From NCBI GenBank assembly GCA_024449915.1, contig JAMZAV010000093.1, forward strand, positions 372,001 through 436,000: a stretch of DNA of 64,000 bases, given 5' to 3'. Position numbers and translations under genes: made by a program. Shown piece after piece: positions 12,037 to 23,574 of the stretch (its first letter is position 1; the number at the start of each line of letters is the position of its first letter). A model generated the notes under the pieces. It saw only the letters and a program-made list of their open reading frames with translations, had not been told where the DNA came from and searched no databases. The stretch is from Sweltsa coloradensis (Eukaryota > Arthropoda > Insecta > Plecoptera > Chloroperlidae).

Positions 12037-12842
12037 TTACGCTAAATGGCAATATTGAAATCATACAACTGATTCAATTTTGTTCGCGAATATTGCTCTC
12101 CGATTTCTTGTTATGTTTTTCAAATGAAAATTCCAATTGAGAGGGAACCAAAATAGGCATGGCTTTCCATCAAACAGAATTAAATATTGTGAATGAATGA
12201 TTTTAACGATACAAATTTTTTAAAAGAAGACAAATTAGGACGAAATAAATATAAGGTTGAATCTTGTAGTCCCAAAACGAATCGTCTGTAATTGACTGAA
12301 CATTATTTGCGTTCAGGTCCTAACGTTACATTGCTGTAAGCCTGTTTGATCAGAGGGGTTCGGGACGCTTAACTAAAAGCGTCTTGGCTTTTGACTGAAA
12401 TAAGAAGACTTAATACCCAAACAAAGTATCTTTCAGCATAATAACATTGGTGAGCTTTCGTCATTTCTTTACGGAGAAGGGTGAATATGGAGACGTTGGT
12501 TTTAAACCTCGAAAGCTGATTCCTTTTAATAGGAAAGAAGTCTTTACAAAAAAACACAAAACTTATTTCACAAACGCAAAGAAACAGGGCGTCGTACATA
12601 ATGAATTAATGTAACCTTAGTAACTTTTGTGGTCAAAATTTTAAAAATCAAACACAAAAGCTCACGCTTAGAATTTTATTACAAAGTCTAAGAAATAATG
12701 TATGGTTTATCTTAAAACATACATAATGATGTACGCTTTCTTGCTCCTAGTCCACATACAAGAATGTGTAAGGGTTTATTTTACTGATTAAGTATCCTGC
12801 TGAATATGTAATTACTTTATTGGTTTGAATGAAATCTTCGTC

Positions 12843-13010
12843 AAAGGACTTGGTCCCCTTGGTACTTTTAGATAAGGAGTAGGCTACGTGCCGGTACCGG
12901 GTTTCCCCTCCTCCCTTCTGTTCATACTTCATCCTCATCTATCACCACTCATCGTCTCGAATAGCCAAAGTGCATAAATATGAGACGTTAAGCAAATTAC
13001 AATCAATCAA
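12843..13010 (+). mobile_element. 5'-truncated SINE (5S-headed family tail)
   Basis: From 'GGTCCCCTTGGTAC' onward it matches the 3' half of the full-length SINE at 46037-46442. It includes AGTAGGCTACGTGCCGGTAC, CTATCACCACTCATCGTCTC, GAATAGCCAAAGTGCATAAA and the final 'GACGTTAAGCAAAT' before an 'ATCAATCA' tail. The 5S-like head is missing, consistent with 5' truncation during target-primed reverse transcription. The overlapping minus-strand frame is a shadow. Confidence 0.85.
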
Positions 13011-13235
13011 AACTCTTCCCATAAAAAAACTTTTCATAGGATGCCCGCTGTAGGGTACACATCAGTTTTACTCGTTGTGACCCTCTTCAGGTGACTAACT
13101 ATTAATTGGGTGTTAGGATAATTCGTGAAAGGAATGTCCATGGGATGGCTAAGAGAACTTAAAATGTACATACAGCGAGAGACTAATAAAATAGATTTCC
13201 AACTTAATGACTTTTATATTTTAAAAGTATGGATT

Positions 13236-13675
13236 CGGTAGTTAGACTTTGATGTGTGATTGTGATTGTGATTTATTTTGTTGTCCTCCTTTGTAAATCA
13301 GTTTTTTAACTGAATATGAAAGACGTTAAATAAATAAAAAATAAGTGGAACAGGTCTCATTATTCCAAGCTATTTTTAGGGTATTCAATGCACATCACAG
13401 TCCATAATTATATTTTAATGAAGTCAAATTTACCATTATTATGTAATAAAAAAATGATTCGTAAAACAATGTTGTATGAGATTCATGGAGGTGCCGCGGG
13501 GTAGACCTAAAACATTTTTAACTCCATAAGAATAGCATTGTTGGTGGAGGTGCCGGGTAGAGCGAGAAAAGTTTTAGCTCCATAAGAATAGCATTGTTGG
13601 TGGAGGTGCCGGGTCCTTGATTTTATTATTTATATTACGGGGAGAGGTATTATTGTTGTGGTATTTTAACGATTA
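13236..13675 (+). repeat. Composite repeat C, copy 1 (hairpin tail plus 56-bp units)
   Basis: Shares its whole structure with the inverted copies at 23.6 and 38.6 kb. It runs 'TTGTCCTCCTTTGTAAATCA', a CAGTT/AACTG hairpin with a (TAAA)n-like tail, an AT-rich middle including 'ATTCAATGCACATCACAGTC', three roughly 56-bp units each carrying the 19-bp core, then 'TCCTTGATTTTATTATTTAT' and 'GGTATTTTAACGATTAA'. It joins a non-LTR-like tail to a motif array, and the same junction in three places means the composite itself has been copied. Confidence 0.8.
13486..13614 (+). repeat. Three tandem copies of the 19-bp core motif
   Basis: Cores lie at 13486-13502 (degenerate, GGAGGTGCCGCGGGGT), 13541-13558 and 13597-13614 (both TTGGTGGAGGTGCCGGGT). 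Spacing is 55-56 bp. Each core is preceded by a unit including 'CTCCATAAGAATAGCATTGT'. Confidence 0.9.
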
Positions 13676-13679
13676 ATTT

Positions 13680-13826
13680 TATTAACCTTAAATTAACGTG
13701 ATAGATGACGATGAAGGAAGGTTACATAAAGCATGCTTTATGCAGGATTCGAACCCAAGTCCTCGTAGAGCCGTCCTCTTCTGGCCAGCGCCCTAATCGT
13801 ATGTGCCATGCGGACAGATAATATAT
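13680..13826 (-). mobile_element. tRNA-headed SINE, 3'-interrupted copy
   Basis: Read on the minus strand it has an A-box-like 'GATTAGGGCGCTGGCC', then 'CTCTACGAGGACTTGGGTTC' and GAATCC (B box GGTTCGAATCC), then 'CTTCATCGTCATCTATCAC', after which homology stops. It matches the SINE at 52535-52705. The missing 3' part abuts composite repeat C. Confidence 0.75.
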
Positions 13827-13860
13827 CTTATTGATGAATCAGGACTTATTAAGAGGAGGT

Positions 13861-14300
13861 ACTACCGCCAACATTAAAATCACGCGAAATTACCCTATTT
13901 TGTAATATCTTTGTAATGCGGGCGTACAGCCTGTGGTTGCTTGCCCGTCCGACCCGTCGGACGTATAAGACACTCTGGTATTTTATAATCTAAAAAGCCA
14001 CGCAAAATAAAAAAGTGGACAACGGCCAATGTAGTTTTGTTAGAATTATACCCAGCAAGAATGTGTTTTAAATATTATAATCAGTGGTGTTCTTAATTCC
14101 AGAATAAATAATTTTAATTTAATCCGTAATTATTTAAATCACTAATGATTAATATATTTGAAAAACATTTTTTCCGGGTATAGTTCTTACGAATCTACAT
14201 AGGGAATATTATAATATCCACTTTTTCGATTTTGCGTGGGTTTTTGTGAGATATTACAAAAAATAGGGTAATTTGGCGTGGTTTTAATGTTGGCGGTAGT
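13861..14300. mobile_element. MITE-like element with long terminal inverted repeats
   Basis: The left end ACTACCGCCAACATTAAAA plus 'CACGCGAAATTACCCTATTT' is matched by the reverse complement of the right end with few changes over about 45 bp. A second inverted pair lies inside ('CCACGCAAAATAAAAAAGTG' near 13998 against 'CCACTTTTTCGATTTTGCGT' near 14219). Total length is about 440 bp with no coding. No clean target-site duplication is seen, so the superfamily is not assigned. Confidence 0.75.
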
Positions 14301-14635
14301 CCTTCTTGTTAATATAACTCAATAAGTGGAGAGAATATAACAGTATTCCCAAGAGGGTTAGTCTGGTGGGGCTGAATATTAGTCGAATGATCGGTCCATT
14401 GAATGCTGCTCCCACGAGAATCCAAGACGTCGAGGTTGAGCTGAGCGTTCCAGAAGGCGGTGAGAATGTTGGCGACCACGGCGACATCGATCGATCGATC
14501 AATGGAAAGTGAGCCTCGAGCTTGTGGAGCTTGTCGGTGGAGGTTCTACTTTCTCTCGCGGAGAGTGGAGAGATCGGGGTGATAAGACGCGATGCGAGGC
14601 CGCAAACATCTTCGCGGTCAGACGAGGACATTCGC

Positions 14636-14656
14636 GGGGGGGGGGGGGGGGGGGGG
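14636..14656 (+). repeat. Poly-G run of 21
   Basis: Longest G homopolymer in the window. It follows a GC-rich segment (14340-14635) containing GATC tandem repeats and small frames on both strands that I do not recognise. Confidence 0.9.
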
Positions 14657-14699
14657 TTGTCTCTAAGAGCAACGAAGTCCTGTCAAGTTTCACGTTCTC

Positions 14700-16867
14700 C
14701 AATTAGAAGTAAGGAAATAGGTGCGCTTTGTATTTGCGAAATTTGTGAATTCACTATTGTTCATACTTTAAAGCCAACCAAGTTAAACTTTGCATGGCTC
14801 GATCGATCGTTTATCAACGACAATACTTATGTTTCAAGTTATTTAAATAGTTACAGCCTCCAGGAATAAGGAACTTAAGATACAACATTTAATTAATTTG
14901 TATGTTGGTATAATAATATAACAAACCATGACACGACAGTATAAACAATTATTTATATTATAAAATTAAAATATAAACATTAATATTTTTAAGCATGATA
15001 TAACTCCACAGATAATATATAAGTTTACGAAATAACACTTTTAAAAAAATGATAACAGCCAAAAAATCAAACAAAATATAAATTATTCTCATGTTCGCGG
15101 TTGACTATAAGTAAATTAAGTGATCGAGTTGATCTTCTGGTCACATGTCCTTGGTTTACTCATGGTCCAGGGTGCACACATGTAACTAAAAAATACTTTA
15201 TGAAGTTGACACATAAAATAGATAAAACATGTCGGGATATTTCTCAAACAAACAGATTGCCTTTAACATGGGATTTTCCACAATCTGTCGTTTTGAAGGT
15301 AGATCGTGGGTTTCGGAGCCTCTCTGCTGGAAGAGAAATGAAGTGAGCAACAAGAAAATCTTTTCTTACACACATATAAACTAACCAAACAACCAAGGTG
15401 TCAGTCTTTATCAAGTATAATAAAACACAAAATATGACACCTGTAACTTCACGACATCGAAATATAGGTAGTTATGTTTAACGTAAATATGTTGGGTTAA
15501 CGCATTTGTTTTCCCTGATTACATAATCACATTACCGTGAATGAATTGTCGCATCTAAGTGTGTCAACCCTGTATCTATCAGAACTCAGCCAGCCATCAT
15601 CTTAACCGCTCGGCGATATTGCGAGTTTATGTTTGCAGATCGCAGCAACGTCGCATTTCACTTGAGTATTGTGAGTCAGTGAACAGGAAAAGTGTGCGGT
15701 GCTGCCAGTTTCTCCTCCCGCTGGTTTATTATCACAGACTACATTACTTCCCCTCACTTCCCCTCCCCTAAACTCAACGGCTCGACACATTTCAAACATA
15801 ATAATCATATCGCAGCTTGGCTGACATCGCTTTTACTCAGAATATGAAGCTAAATAATGTTAAGAGTTTAAAAATCTAAGTGTGATGGTATGTTATAGAT
15901 GTCAACTATTGTTGGTGTGAGAATAAGTTTGTAATAAGTCATCGCTTGTATTTTGTATTCTGTGACGTCCACAATTAAGATAATTGTATCGTTAATTTTC
16001 AAAATTGCTCATGAATGTATTTTCAATATCCTGATTATAAAATAATGCAGAATACAGATATTAAATAACTTATTTTATTTATCAATTTAACATTATTCAA
16101 ATTAGAGTGTAAGCTTGATTTCTAGTAAAATGATGCATTTTTCATCAGAATTGATAATATGTCCAATCGTATGTGTAAGTCCTTTATGATTTATGGTAAC
16201 AACGTTGGATTTGACGTTGCGACGGCGGTAATGCTGCGAGTGTGCGACTGGCTCTCCCGTCTGCCCCCCCTGTCCAACATCACAGATTGCATATCCATGG
16301 CAACAGCCTCCCTCATTACTCTGTCTGGCTAGCCGTCTCATCAAACTCCCCCCGACCCCGGCTGCGCCTTGCAGACTTGTATTGATTTCAAATAAAACAA
16401 ATTATTCACTCTCGTATAAGTCATTACAACAGCTACTTGTATTATTGCTGTTTACCGTGTTCTGTTCTCTTTGCAGTCACATTCGAAGTAATAATATGAT
16501 CTGGTTTACGTCCCCGGTTATTGCTATTTGCTTTGCGACAATATCCTATATCAAACAATATCACTACAATAAGTTGTAATAGTTAGTATAATATGTTGTA
16601 TGAGAATGCTAGTTTTTGTCAGTTACATTGAATATTAGTACACTAAACAATACGACACTCGTGAACATTTATGTAGGCCTATATCAAATCATAGGGGTGA
16701 GGTTTTTAAACACTAAAAGACTTTAATATCTTGACTGTTGTTTGCCTTGAAACTAAATGCACTCCTTTTTATGGTTGATTTTAAGAGAGTGTACTTGAAT
16801 CTTTGGAATAATGGTGGTGGGGTGAAGTATTGATTAATAGTATTGATTAAATAAGTGTTTTATATGT
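14700..16867. other. Unannotated stretch with two GC-richer islands
   Basis: Mostly AT-rich. GC-richer islands at about 15590-15780 and 16200-16380 could be regulatory or exon remnants, but I found no convincing frame with splice sites. Confidence 0.35.
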
Positions 16868-18437
16868 ACTAGGAAAACGCTTAAGTCCCGCCGCGTTGTT
16901 GGATGAGCGTAATTGGTGCATTGAGCTCCCATGTGTTATGCGGATTTTCTGTTGTTCTGTGAAAAAATCATAACTAAGTTGAAGATTTTTTTAAAACTAG
17001 GAAAACGCTTAAGTCCCGCCGCGTTGATGGATGAGCTTTTTAAAGGTTTTAGTTTGCGTGGGATATCTTTACTTTTGCAAGTGCTTTGTTTTGCTGCCTA
17101 CGCATCGAAGGTGAATGTTGTCAAGTTTCTTTTGTTTCTTGTCAATTGGTATTATTTACCGTAAAAAACTTGTATTAAAAGCATTATTATTATGGATTCT
17201 GGCTAAATTTTTCCACTTTTTCTTTCAAAAGGTACTACATAACCATAACCTTAATGTCCATGTATAATATGAACGTTGTAGCCCCACCCGTTTGGTCAGA
17301 ATTGGCCCAAATGGCACGAAAATATCGCACAAAAAGTCAAAACACGTATATTAAAAGCTTTATTTCTCTCGATTCTGGCTAACTTTTTCAACTTTTTCTT
17401 TTAGAAAGCAATACATCACCATTACCTTAATGTCCATGTGAAATATGAACGTTGTAGCCCCACCCGTTTGGTCAGAATTGGCCCAAATGACACGAAAATA
17501 TCGCACTAAAAATCGAAAAAAATCGTAAAAGTACGATATTCATGAGAAATATTTCTTCGATTGTACCCAAAAATGTAGCAAGTCTAAGTTCAGAGAAAAC
17601 GAAGGTCGTGTCAAATTTTCATCAAGATCGCATATGCCGTTTGCCCGGTAGAGAGCGAACAAACAGACGGAAAAACAAAAAAAAAAAAAGAAAAAGAAAA
17701 AAAAAAAAAAAAAAAAAAAACACCCGAGCTAAATTTTTTGGGGGGTCAGTGAAATTTAAGTCTTCGCTTCACTCGCTTCGCTCGCTACGCTCATCCAATT
17801 AAATAAAATGAAAAATTAACATAAATTTTAATTTTTTTTACTTAATTGTAATTTAAAAAAAGGAAAAAATCGTAATATTGAAATTTTCATAAGAAATAAT
17901 TATTCGATTGTGCACAAATTTTACACAAATATATGAATTTATAAAATTAAGGTTCTGTGAAAAAATTATTACAATAGGATAAAGCATATAGGTGTTATAA
18001 GTCAAAGAATTGTTTTAAAAAAGAAAAGAAAAAACGTAAAATTTCGATTTTCATTAGAAATAGTTTTTAGATTGCGCTCAAATTTCACACGAATATCTTA
18101 ATTTATAAAATTTAGGTTCTGTGAAAAAATCATTAAAATCGGATAAAGCATGTAGGTGTTAAAAGCCGAAGAAATTTTTTAAAAATCGAAAAAAAATCGT
18201 AAAATTGCGATTTTCATGAGAAATAATTTTTCGATTGCGCTCAAAAACGTGGCAGTTCTTCGTTCAGAGATTTTGAAGGCCTTCATAAAATTTCATTGCA
18301 ATTGGAGTATCGGTTTAGCCGGAATCGTGTTAACAGACACACAAAAATACAGAAAAAAAAGAAAAAAAAAACATTCCGGATTTTTTTCTCCAGTGTAGTG
18401 AAATGGAATCTTCGCTTCGCTCGCTACGCTCATCCAA
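16868..18437 (+). mobile_element. Helentron/HINE-like element, subfamily A, copy A2 (interrupted)
   Basis: Begins ACTAGGAAAACGCTTAAG and ends GCTCGCTACGCTCATCCAA. Its left 128 bp and right 640 bp align with copy A1, including minisatellite units beginning GGTTCTGTGAAAAAATTATT near 17950 and 18114. The sequence between 16996 and 17798 is a second complete element of subfamily B inserted in its AT-rich interior, so A2 is older than B1. Confidence 0.75.
16996..17798 (+). mobile_element. Helentron/HINE-like element, subfamily B, copy B1 (nested)
   Basis: It has the same 5' end as subfamily A (ACTAGGAAAACGCTTAAG, then TTGATGGATGAGC) and the same 3' end (CGCTTCGCTCGCTACGCTCA plus TCCAA), but a different interior. 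There are two roughly 177-bp units containing 'ATGGATTCTGGCTAA', 'CCTTAATGTCCATGT' and 'CCCACCCGTTTGGTCAGAAT'. The 3' domain, 'TAAGTTCAGAGA' through 'TTTCATCAAGATCGC', is related to that of A. It lies wholly inside A2. No transposase frame. Confidence 0.75.
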
Positions 18438-19255
18438 ATCACAAGATTATCCATTCATATTTTTAAAATATTTGTATCGATTATTTAAGAAATACTATTC
18501 ACAACAAAGATTTCCTTTTATCTTTATCACCGTGTAGATTGTTTTTCATTGGTTACAATCGTCAGCAAAACGCGTGCATCAATATTAACTCATATGAACA
18601 ACAAGCATGAAACATGCGTATGGATCACTGGTCCACATGCAATACAAGGACTTGTTGCTAGCTAGAATTGTGGACGCGTTGCAAAGAAGTCTGACAGAAT
18701 CAATTTATGACCTTGTCCGTCGCTTGGTATAAAGGTCACAACACTCAATTATCAGCCACAGTGGCCATGTTATTGGGCTTGACAGCGGAACTCTTTATCA
18801 CCTTGTTTCACAGGTTCCTTAATAAACAACCGTGGTCTTTAAAATCACTAGAATCGAAAGGCAATATTGGAGGATGTGTGACAACTTTGTTAATTCTTAA
18901 CGTAGAATCCAACGATAACCAGCAATAGAAGCCATACATTTTTTGCAAATGTCAATGGCAACAAGCAACCCACAATACGACAACAATGAAATAATTGACT
19001 TGAATTTAAGGACGAGCTACAGGTTGTCTAGGACATCAAAAAACGAAATTCAAATCTAAACGGATGCAAGTATAATACAAAAATTAAAGGTCGTAACCAT
19101 GGATTCTACCTTACAGTTTTAATTTGTTATTTAATTAATTACAAGCTTAATTTTGAGTTGGGTAGTTTTCACCTACATTACTTTTTTTAATACCTATATT
19201 ATACATTTTTAGTTCGTTTACTATAGCCAGCCTGTGACTTGTCCACAATTTTAAT
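18438..19255. other. Unannotated spacer
   Basis: No gene or repeat recognised. The sequence is AT-rich with ordinary composition. Confidence 0.4.
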
Positions 19256-19542
19256 TCAATTGTTACCACCAATTATAACCATCTTTGAAACCATAGCTCG
19301 CTGCATATATTCCTTCAAGTCTGTTTTAATGAAATTCTCTCCGCGATAAAGTCTGGAATCAGAGTATAAAAACGTGTCACGATAGAAACCGAACGCGACG
19401 CCCAATTGACATGCTGTTTTCTTTGTTAGTATTTCCCTCCACCAATGATGACACAGCATGCTTTTGGCCGCCTTGGGGCTAAGCAGGGAGTGGCTAACCC
19501 CCAGATTGTTTGAAAAATCGTGACCCGGCACCTCCACCAAAA
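19256..19542 (-). repeat. Copy of the GGTGGAGGTGCCGGGT-associated repeat
   Basis: Core at 19523-19542 (ACCCGGCACCTCCACCAAAA on plus). Downstream on the minus strand, 'CTAACAAAGAAAACAGCATG', 'TCAATTGGGCGTCGCGTTCG' and 'GTTTCTATCGTGACACG' resemble the block following the core at 59.6 kb. A 97-codon minus-strand frame spans the copy but has no recognisable domain, and other copies do not keep it open, so I do not call a gene. Confidence 0.55.
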
Positions 19543-20243
19543 CTATCAAAATTTGTTGAATTACTTTATTTTTCTATTTTACTTCGATGATATATCGATA
19601 AATGGCACTACCGTACCCGTGCTGGTTAATATTTACACTCAATTTTATTTTTCACTAGCAAAAAAAATTTTTAACTCTTCTAACAAAGCATTGATAATAC
19701 TCACGTATTTACACTGTGCATTTCAATGAAATTGATTCGTCATTAAACAAACTACGTACATTATGTTGGGTGTGTGGCCTGTGACCTACACCAATGTGAA
19801 CATTCTCTCTCATCATCATCAGAGAATGACTCCCCCCCCCCAACCTCCCCTGAATCCCAGGTCGTGGCTTATAATCCAGCGAAATTATGCTGTATATAGT
19901 TAGTAGTTAATTTGAGTAGTTACGTTGGACTTTGATGCCGACGTTCTACAGACAGTTACGGATCATATTGATTATTGCTTCACCTTCCAAACTGAACAGT
20001 TTACAAGCGTTCAACTCTGCTCGTGGAATATACAACACGAGAGGATCGCGAAACAGGAAGTCTAGGTCTAGTGGCTTCTGTCAAAGGAACGCGATCTAAC
20101 AAAGTGATTCGTTCAATGAGAGCCTAACTCTGCTTTGGGAATATTCTGCTTTTGAAAAAGAGATTTAATCTCGCATGGAAAACCTGCCCCAGGACAATCG
20201 CGTTCCTCTCTTTACAGAATAGTGTATGACTGGATGAAGCTCG

Positions 20244-20310
20244 TAATTAGTATTAAATTAGTGCGTAGTATTTAATTAGTATTAAATTAGTGCGTAGTAT
20301 TAAATTAGTA
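20244..20310. repeat. Short tandem repeat, about 29 bp
   Basis: AATTAGTATTAAATTAGTGC followed by GTAGTATT is repeated twice in succession with a partial third unit. Confidence 0.85.
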
Positions 20311-21131
20311 CAATCTAGGAAAGACCTCATAGAATAAAAATATCACTTAAAATGGCAAAAAGAGCACAATTCGAGAAATAATGTATAGGTTAAGAGGGTG
20401 AAAACAGTGCCAAAAAGAGTTATTTTCCTAAATAGAATCCCCCCACCCCCTCAAAAAAAAATATATAGAAAGAACTGCACTCGAGACGCTAAGCGTCCCA
20501 AATGTCATTATTTGTTCAGAGAACGTAAGTCAAAGTTTGCGTTTTGGTCGAATCCACTTTATTCTCTGGTTAGAACATTTTCAACATCGTAGTCTTCATT
20601 TCTGTAGTTTTTATTTACCTTGTTCGTTTTCCGCAGAATATATTATGTTTAACAAAATATGATTTATGAAACCTTCTCAATATCTCTAGGCTTGGAAGAA
20701 AACTTCTTTACCTCCAGTTCTCAAACAAAGAAGTCAGAAATACCATTGAGATTCTTATATTCCTCGATCAAATATGTTATTCTTCATTCTATGTCCACAA
20801 ACAACACAGAATTGCGATCTGGTAGCAGAAAAGATCGTCGACCGAGTAGAACTCTACTTATGCCGTCTGTCACTTGTTGTGCTTCTCAAGTTAAACATGT
20901 GAAGCCGTAGTTCCCACGCTACAGTCGGGCCACTTTCTCATAGACGCAAACTTGTGAGGCGTGTGCAGCCAACGAAGGCGAAAGTTTGACGAGGAAACGA
21001 AATTTTGAGATATTTATGTTATTGATTTCTTTACTCAAACGGTTTAAATTGAGATTATTTTTTAACTGAACGAAAGTAAAAAAACAACATTTTGTATCCA
21101 GTATTTTTTTAAGTAATCGAACGTAAACAAG

Positions 21132-21165
21132 GGTCCTGGAAGGACAAGTAAAATATTCCAGGACC
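21132..21165. other. Perfect 10-bp stem hairpin
   Basis: GGTCCTGGAA and TTCCAGGACC are separated by 14 bases. Purpose unknown. Confidence 0.6.
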
Positions 21166-22105
21166 TTGAAAGGATAATGACTTTGATCCTTCCGCTTTTG
21201 AGCTATAAATAGCAGATCATGTGTGTGTGTATTATCTAGTACCGAAATAACTTCTTCATAAACAACTGTGTATAGATTCCTAATCAAATTTGAAACTCTT
21301 GCGATTGTGCTTCTTATTTTGGAAACGATTTTCTCGTGACGTTTTGACTTTATTACTAAATAAAGTGTGCAATTTGTAAGGCGCAAAGAAGAGAACTGGT
21401 TAATTGAAGATTAAGAACCAGCTTCAATTCCTTGTGTGTTCTAGTTCTTTAACTGTTTTTTAACAGTATAACAACGAATCTTCCATCACAACAAATAACC
21501 TATAATTACCCGGTGTATCAAGCGATAACTTCATAATAAACTGAAACTGTTTTATCCTAAATACTTTTACGGTTTACCAATACTGTGGATTATTTCGCCA
21601 ACATGAGGTAAGACTTTCATGTGAATATATCATGTATCCATCGTACAACAGATTTACGATCATCAGGTGGAACGGGTTGATGCTGTTTCATAGGACTGTG
21701 TGGTCAGCACAAGCCACAGCTAATTTCCTATCATATCATTCGGATTGTGTATACTTAGTTAAGTGCTCACGAGTTTGTGTTCTAAACCTTATTGATTGGG
21801 GATATAGCCTACTGTACGTGAGCCGTCGTTGTTTTTGTAAACGAAACCTTCTCAATTAACAACATTAATACTAACAGTGTATCGTTTTACAGTGTATAGA
21901 CGAAATATTTGATTCATTCAGTTGATGACCATTTTACCTGTGTCTATATGGGATATTTTACACACAAATAATAATATCGGTTCAAGAAGGATTGTTTATG
22001 TTACTGTTGAATCAGTTAAGTGGTATAATCGATAAGGCTTAAACATATAAGTAATAAATTAAGTATTAATTAATGATTGTAAGATGAGCAAGGGTACGGG
22101 AGAAA

Positions 22106-22298
22106 AAATAATTGAAAAAATTAATCAGCAGATCGTCAAAGAAGAATTGGAAATTAATATTTTGGTGGAGGTGCCGGGTTGATAAGACGAAGCTAAACAT
22201 TAAAAATGTTTCTCGTATGCTCTCACATTCGTCAAAAGTCAAGGTGCCGCGAACAAGAATTCTCAATCTTTGTGTGACCGGGGAGGGGGGGGGGGGGG
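22106..22298 (+). repeat. Copy of the GGTGGAGGTGCCGGGT-associated repeat
   Basis: Core TTTGGTGGAGGTGCCGGGT at 22161-22179. It is preceded by 'AATCAGCAGATCGTCAAAGA' and followed by 'GTTTCTCGTATGCTCTCACA' and 'TTCGTCAAAAGTC', which resemble the flanks at 33.8 and 59.6 kb. It ends in a 14-G run at 22285-22298. Confidence 0.65.
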
Positions 22299-23103
22299 CT
22301 AAAGGGAAATACAAACACGTTGACTGAACTAATTTAGCAAGTTATATTTCCACCAAACATTGTTTATTTCTGTCTAAATGAAAAACCAAGATACTTTTCT
22401 CAGCAATTTTTTTTTTAAATCTTGCGATTGATTGGTTTAAAAACTATTATTGAAAAAGTGACACTTTTAATTAGTCAATAAGCCACAATCGATCATTGTT
22501 AATGACGTCCCGGGTAAGATGCATCCTTCATCTGCCAAATCTCCATATACATTCTGCCTGAATCTCTTTCCTAAGCACGAAGGCTAACGACTTAGTAACT
22601 TTTCCCTTTATCTTTCACGAGGTTCTTTTTCATGGTAACTAAATTTAATCTAAGTTAATTTGTGGATTTCTTCCGCAACATTATTAATATCGAGTCATAA
22701 ATGAGAGCATAAAATTATGAATCGATCTCAACTGTAATTGTGTTGACGTACGCTCTACAAGATCTAGTTTAGTAAGTATCTGAGGCGGAAAAAAACTTAT
22801 TATATATTACCTTTGTATAGAAATACGTTTAATTAGTATTTAAATTAAGAATATTTAGCATTTATTTGGTCAAATTTAGCCTTTCCACTAAAACCCTAAA
22901 TGTGGAGTGTTTCTTGCACTTGTATGATAAATGTTAAAATATTTCAATTCAATAAATCAAATAAAATTAAACATTGTTTTAAGTAAAATTAACATTTTGT
23001 AACATCAAAAACCTAACACGGACAAAACACGTATCTCTACCTGTGAATATGGAAACATTCTATGTTGTGAAGGATAATACAAAGTCATGTCATGCACGTG
23101 TAC

Positions 23104-23350
23104 TGGTGCAACAAGGAGACGCAATAAGAACAAGAACTTGTGTTGTTTTCAATTATAATGCTAACATTGTTCTCGGATGAGCGCGCGAAAAACATCTTTG
23201 TACAGGAAACTCGGCGTCTTGTGAACAGGAGCACAGAAACAACGTGCAAGTACGAGACAATAAAGTGAACGAGGTAAACATTTGAATCAAAGAACAGTTT
23301 GCCTGTAGGTTGCCTTTGTCTGCCGGAAGCTTAATGTACAACTAGACCAA
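23104..23350 (+). repeat. Ancient duplicated segment, copy 1
   Basis: The blocks 'GCAATAAGAACAAGAA', 'TGTTGTTTTCAA', 'GAAAAACATCTTTGTACAGG', 'AAGTACGAGACAATAAAGTG', 'TAAACATTTGAATCAAAGAA' and 'ACTAGACCAATT' recur in the same order at 25.6-25.8 and partly at 25.9-26.0 kb. Noncoding as far as I can see. Confidence 0.6.
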
Positions 23351-23574
23351 TTGGGACAGAGGTTTCCAACTATTCTGTGCTAAACTGATTCCTTGGTAAT
23401 GATTCTAATGAGAATAGGAATCTTCATAAGTTATATTGCATATTTTGAACGTGTAGGCGTAATTAATAAGTATTAAATAGGTTGGGCAGCAGCGCGACGT
23501 CAGAAGGCTTGATTGCGCCGTTACACAAGATTCTACTTATCCCTTATCATTAATTTTAATCATTGAAATTAATC

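Larger units (their letters stand above)
19740..22105. other. Unannotated stretch
   Basis: Apart from the 29-bp tandem repeat near 20.25 kb and a hairpin near 21.14 kb, I see no supported feature. A 155-codon minus-strand frame at 20919-21386 is the longest in the window but is AT-rich, has no recognisable domain and could be chance. Confidence 0.35.

Noticed and set aside
14284..14869. Overlapping frames on both strands around the poly-G run
   Set aside because: A GC-rich patch with no recognisable domain. Frames change across the homopolymer, and no splice signals fit.
20919..21386. 155-codon minus-strand frame, longest in the window
   Set aside because: AT-rich, basic and unlike any family I know. 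No splice context, GC contrast or repeated copy. Such length can arise by chance in 64 kb of AT-rich DNA.
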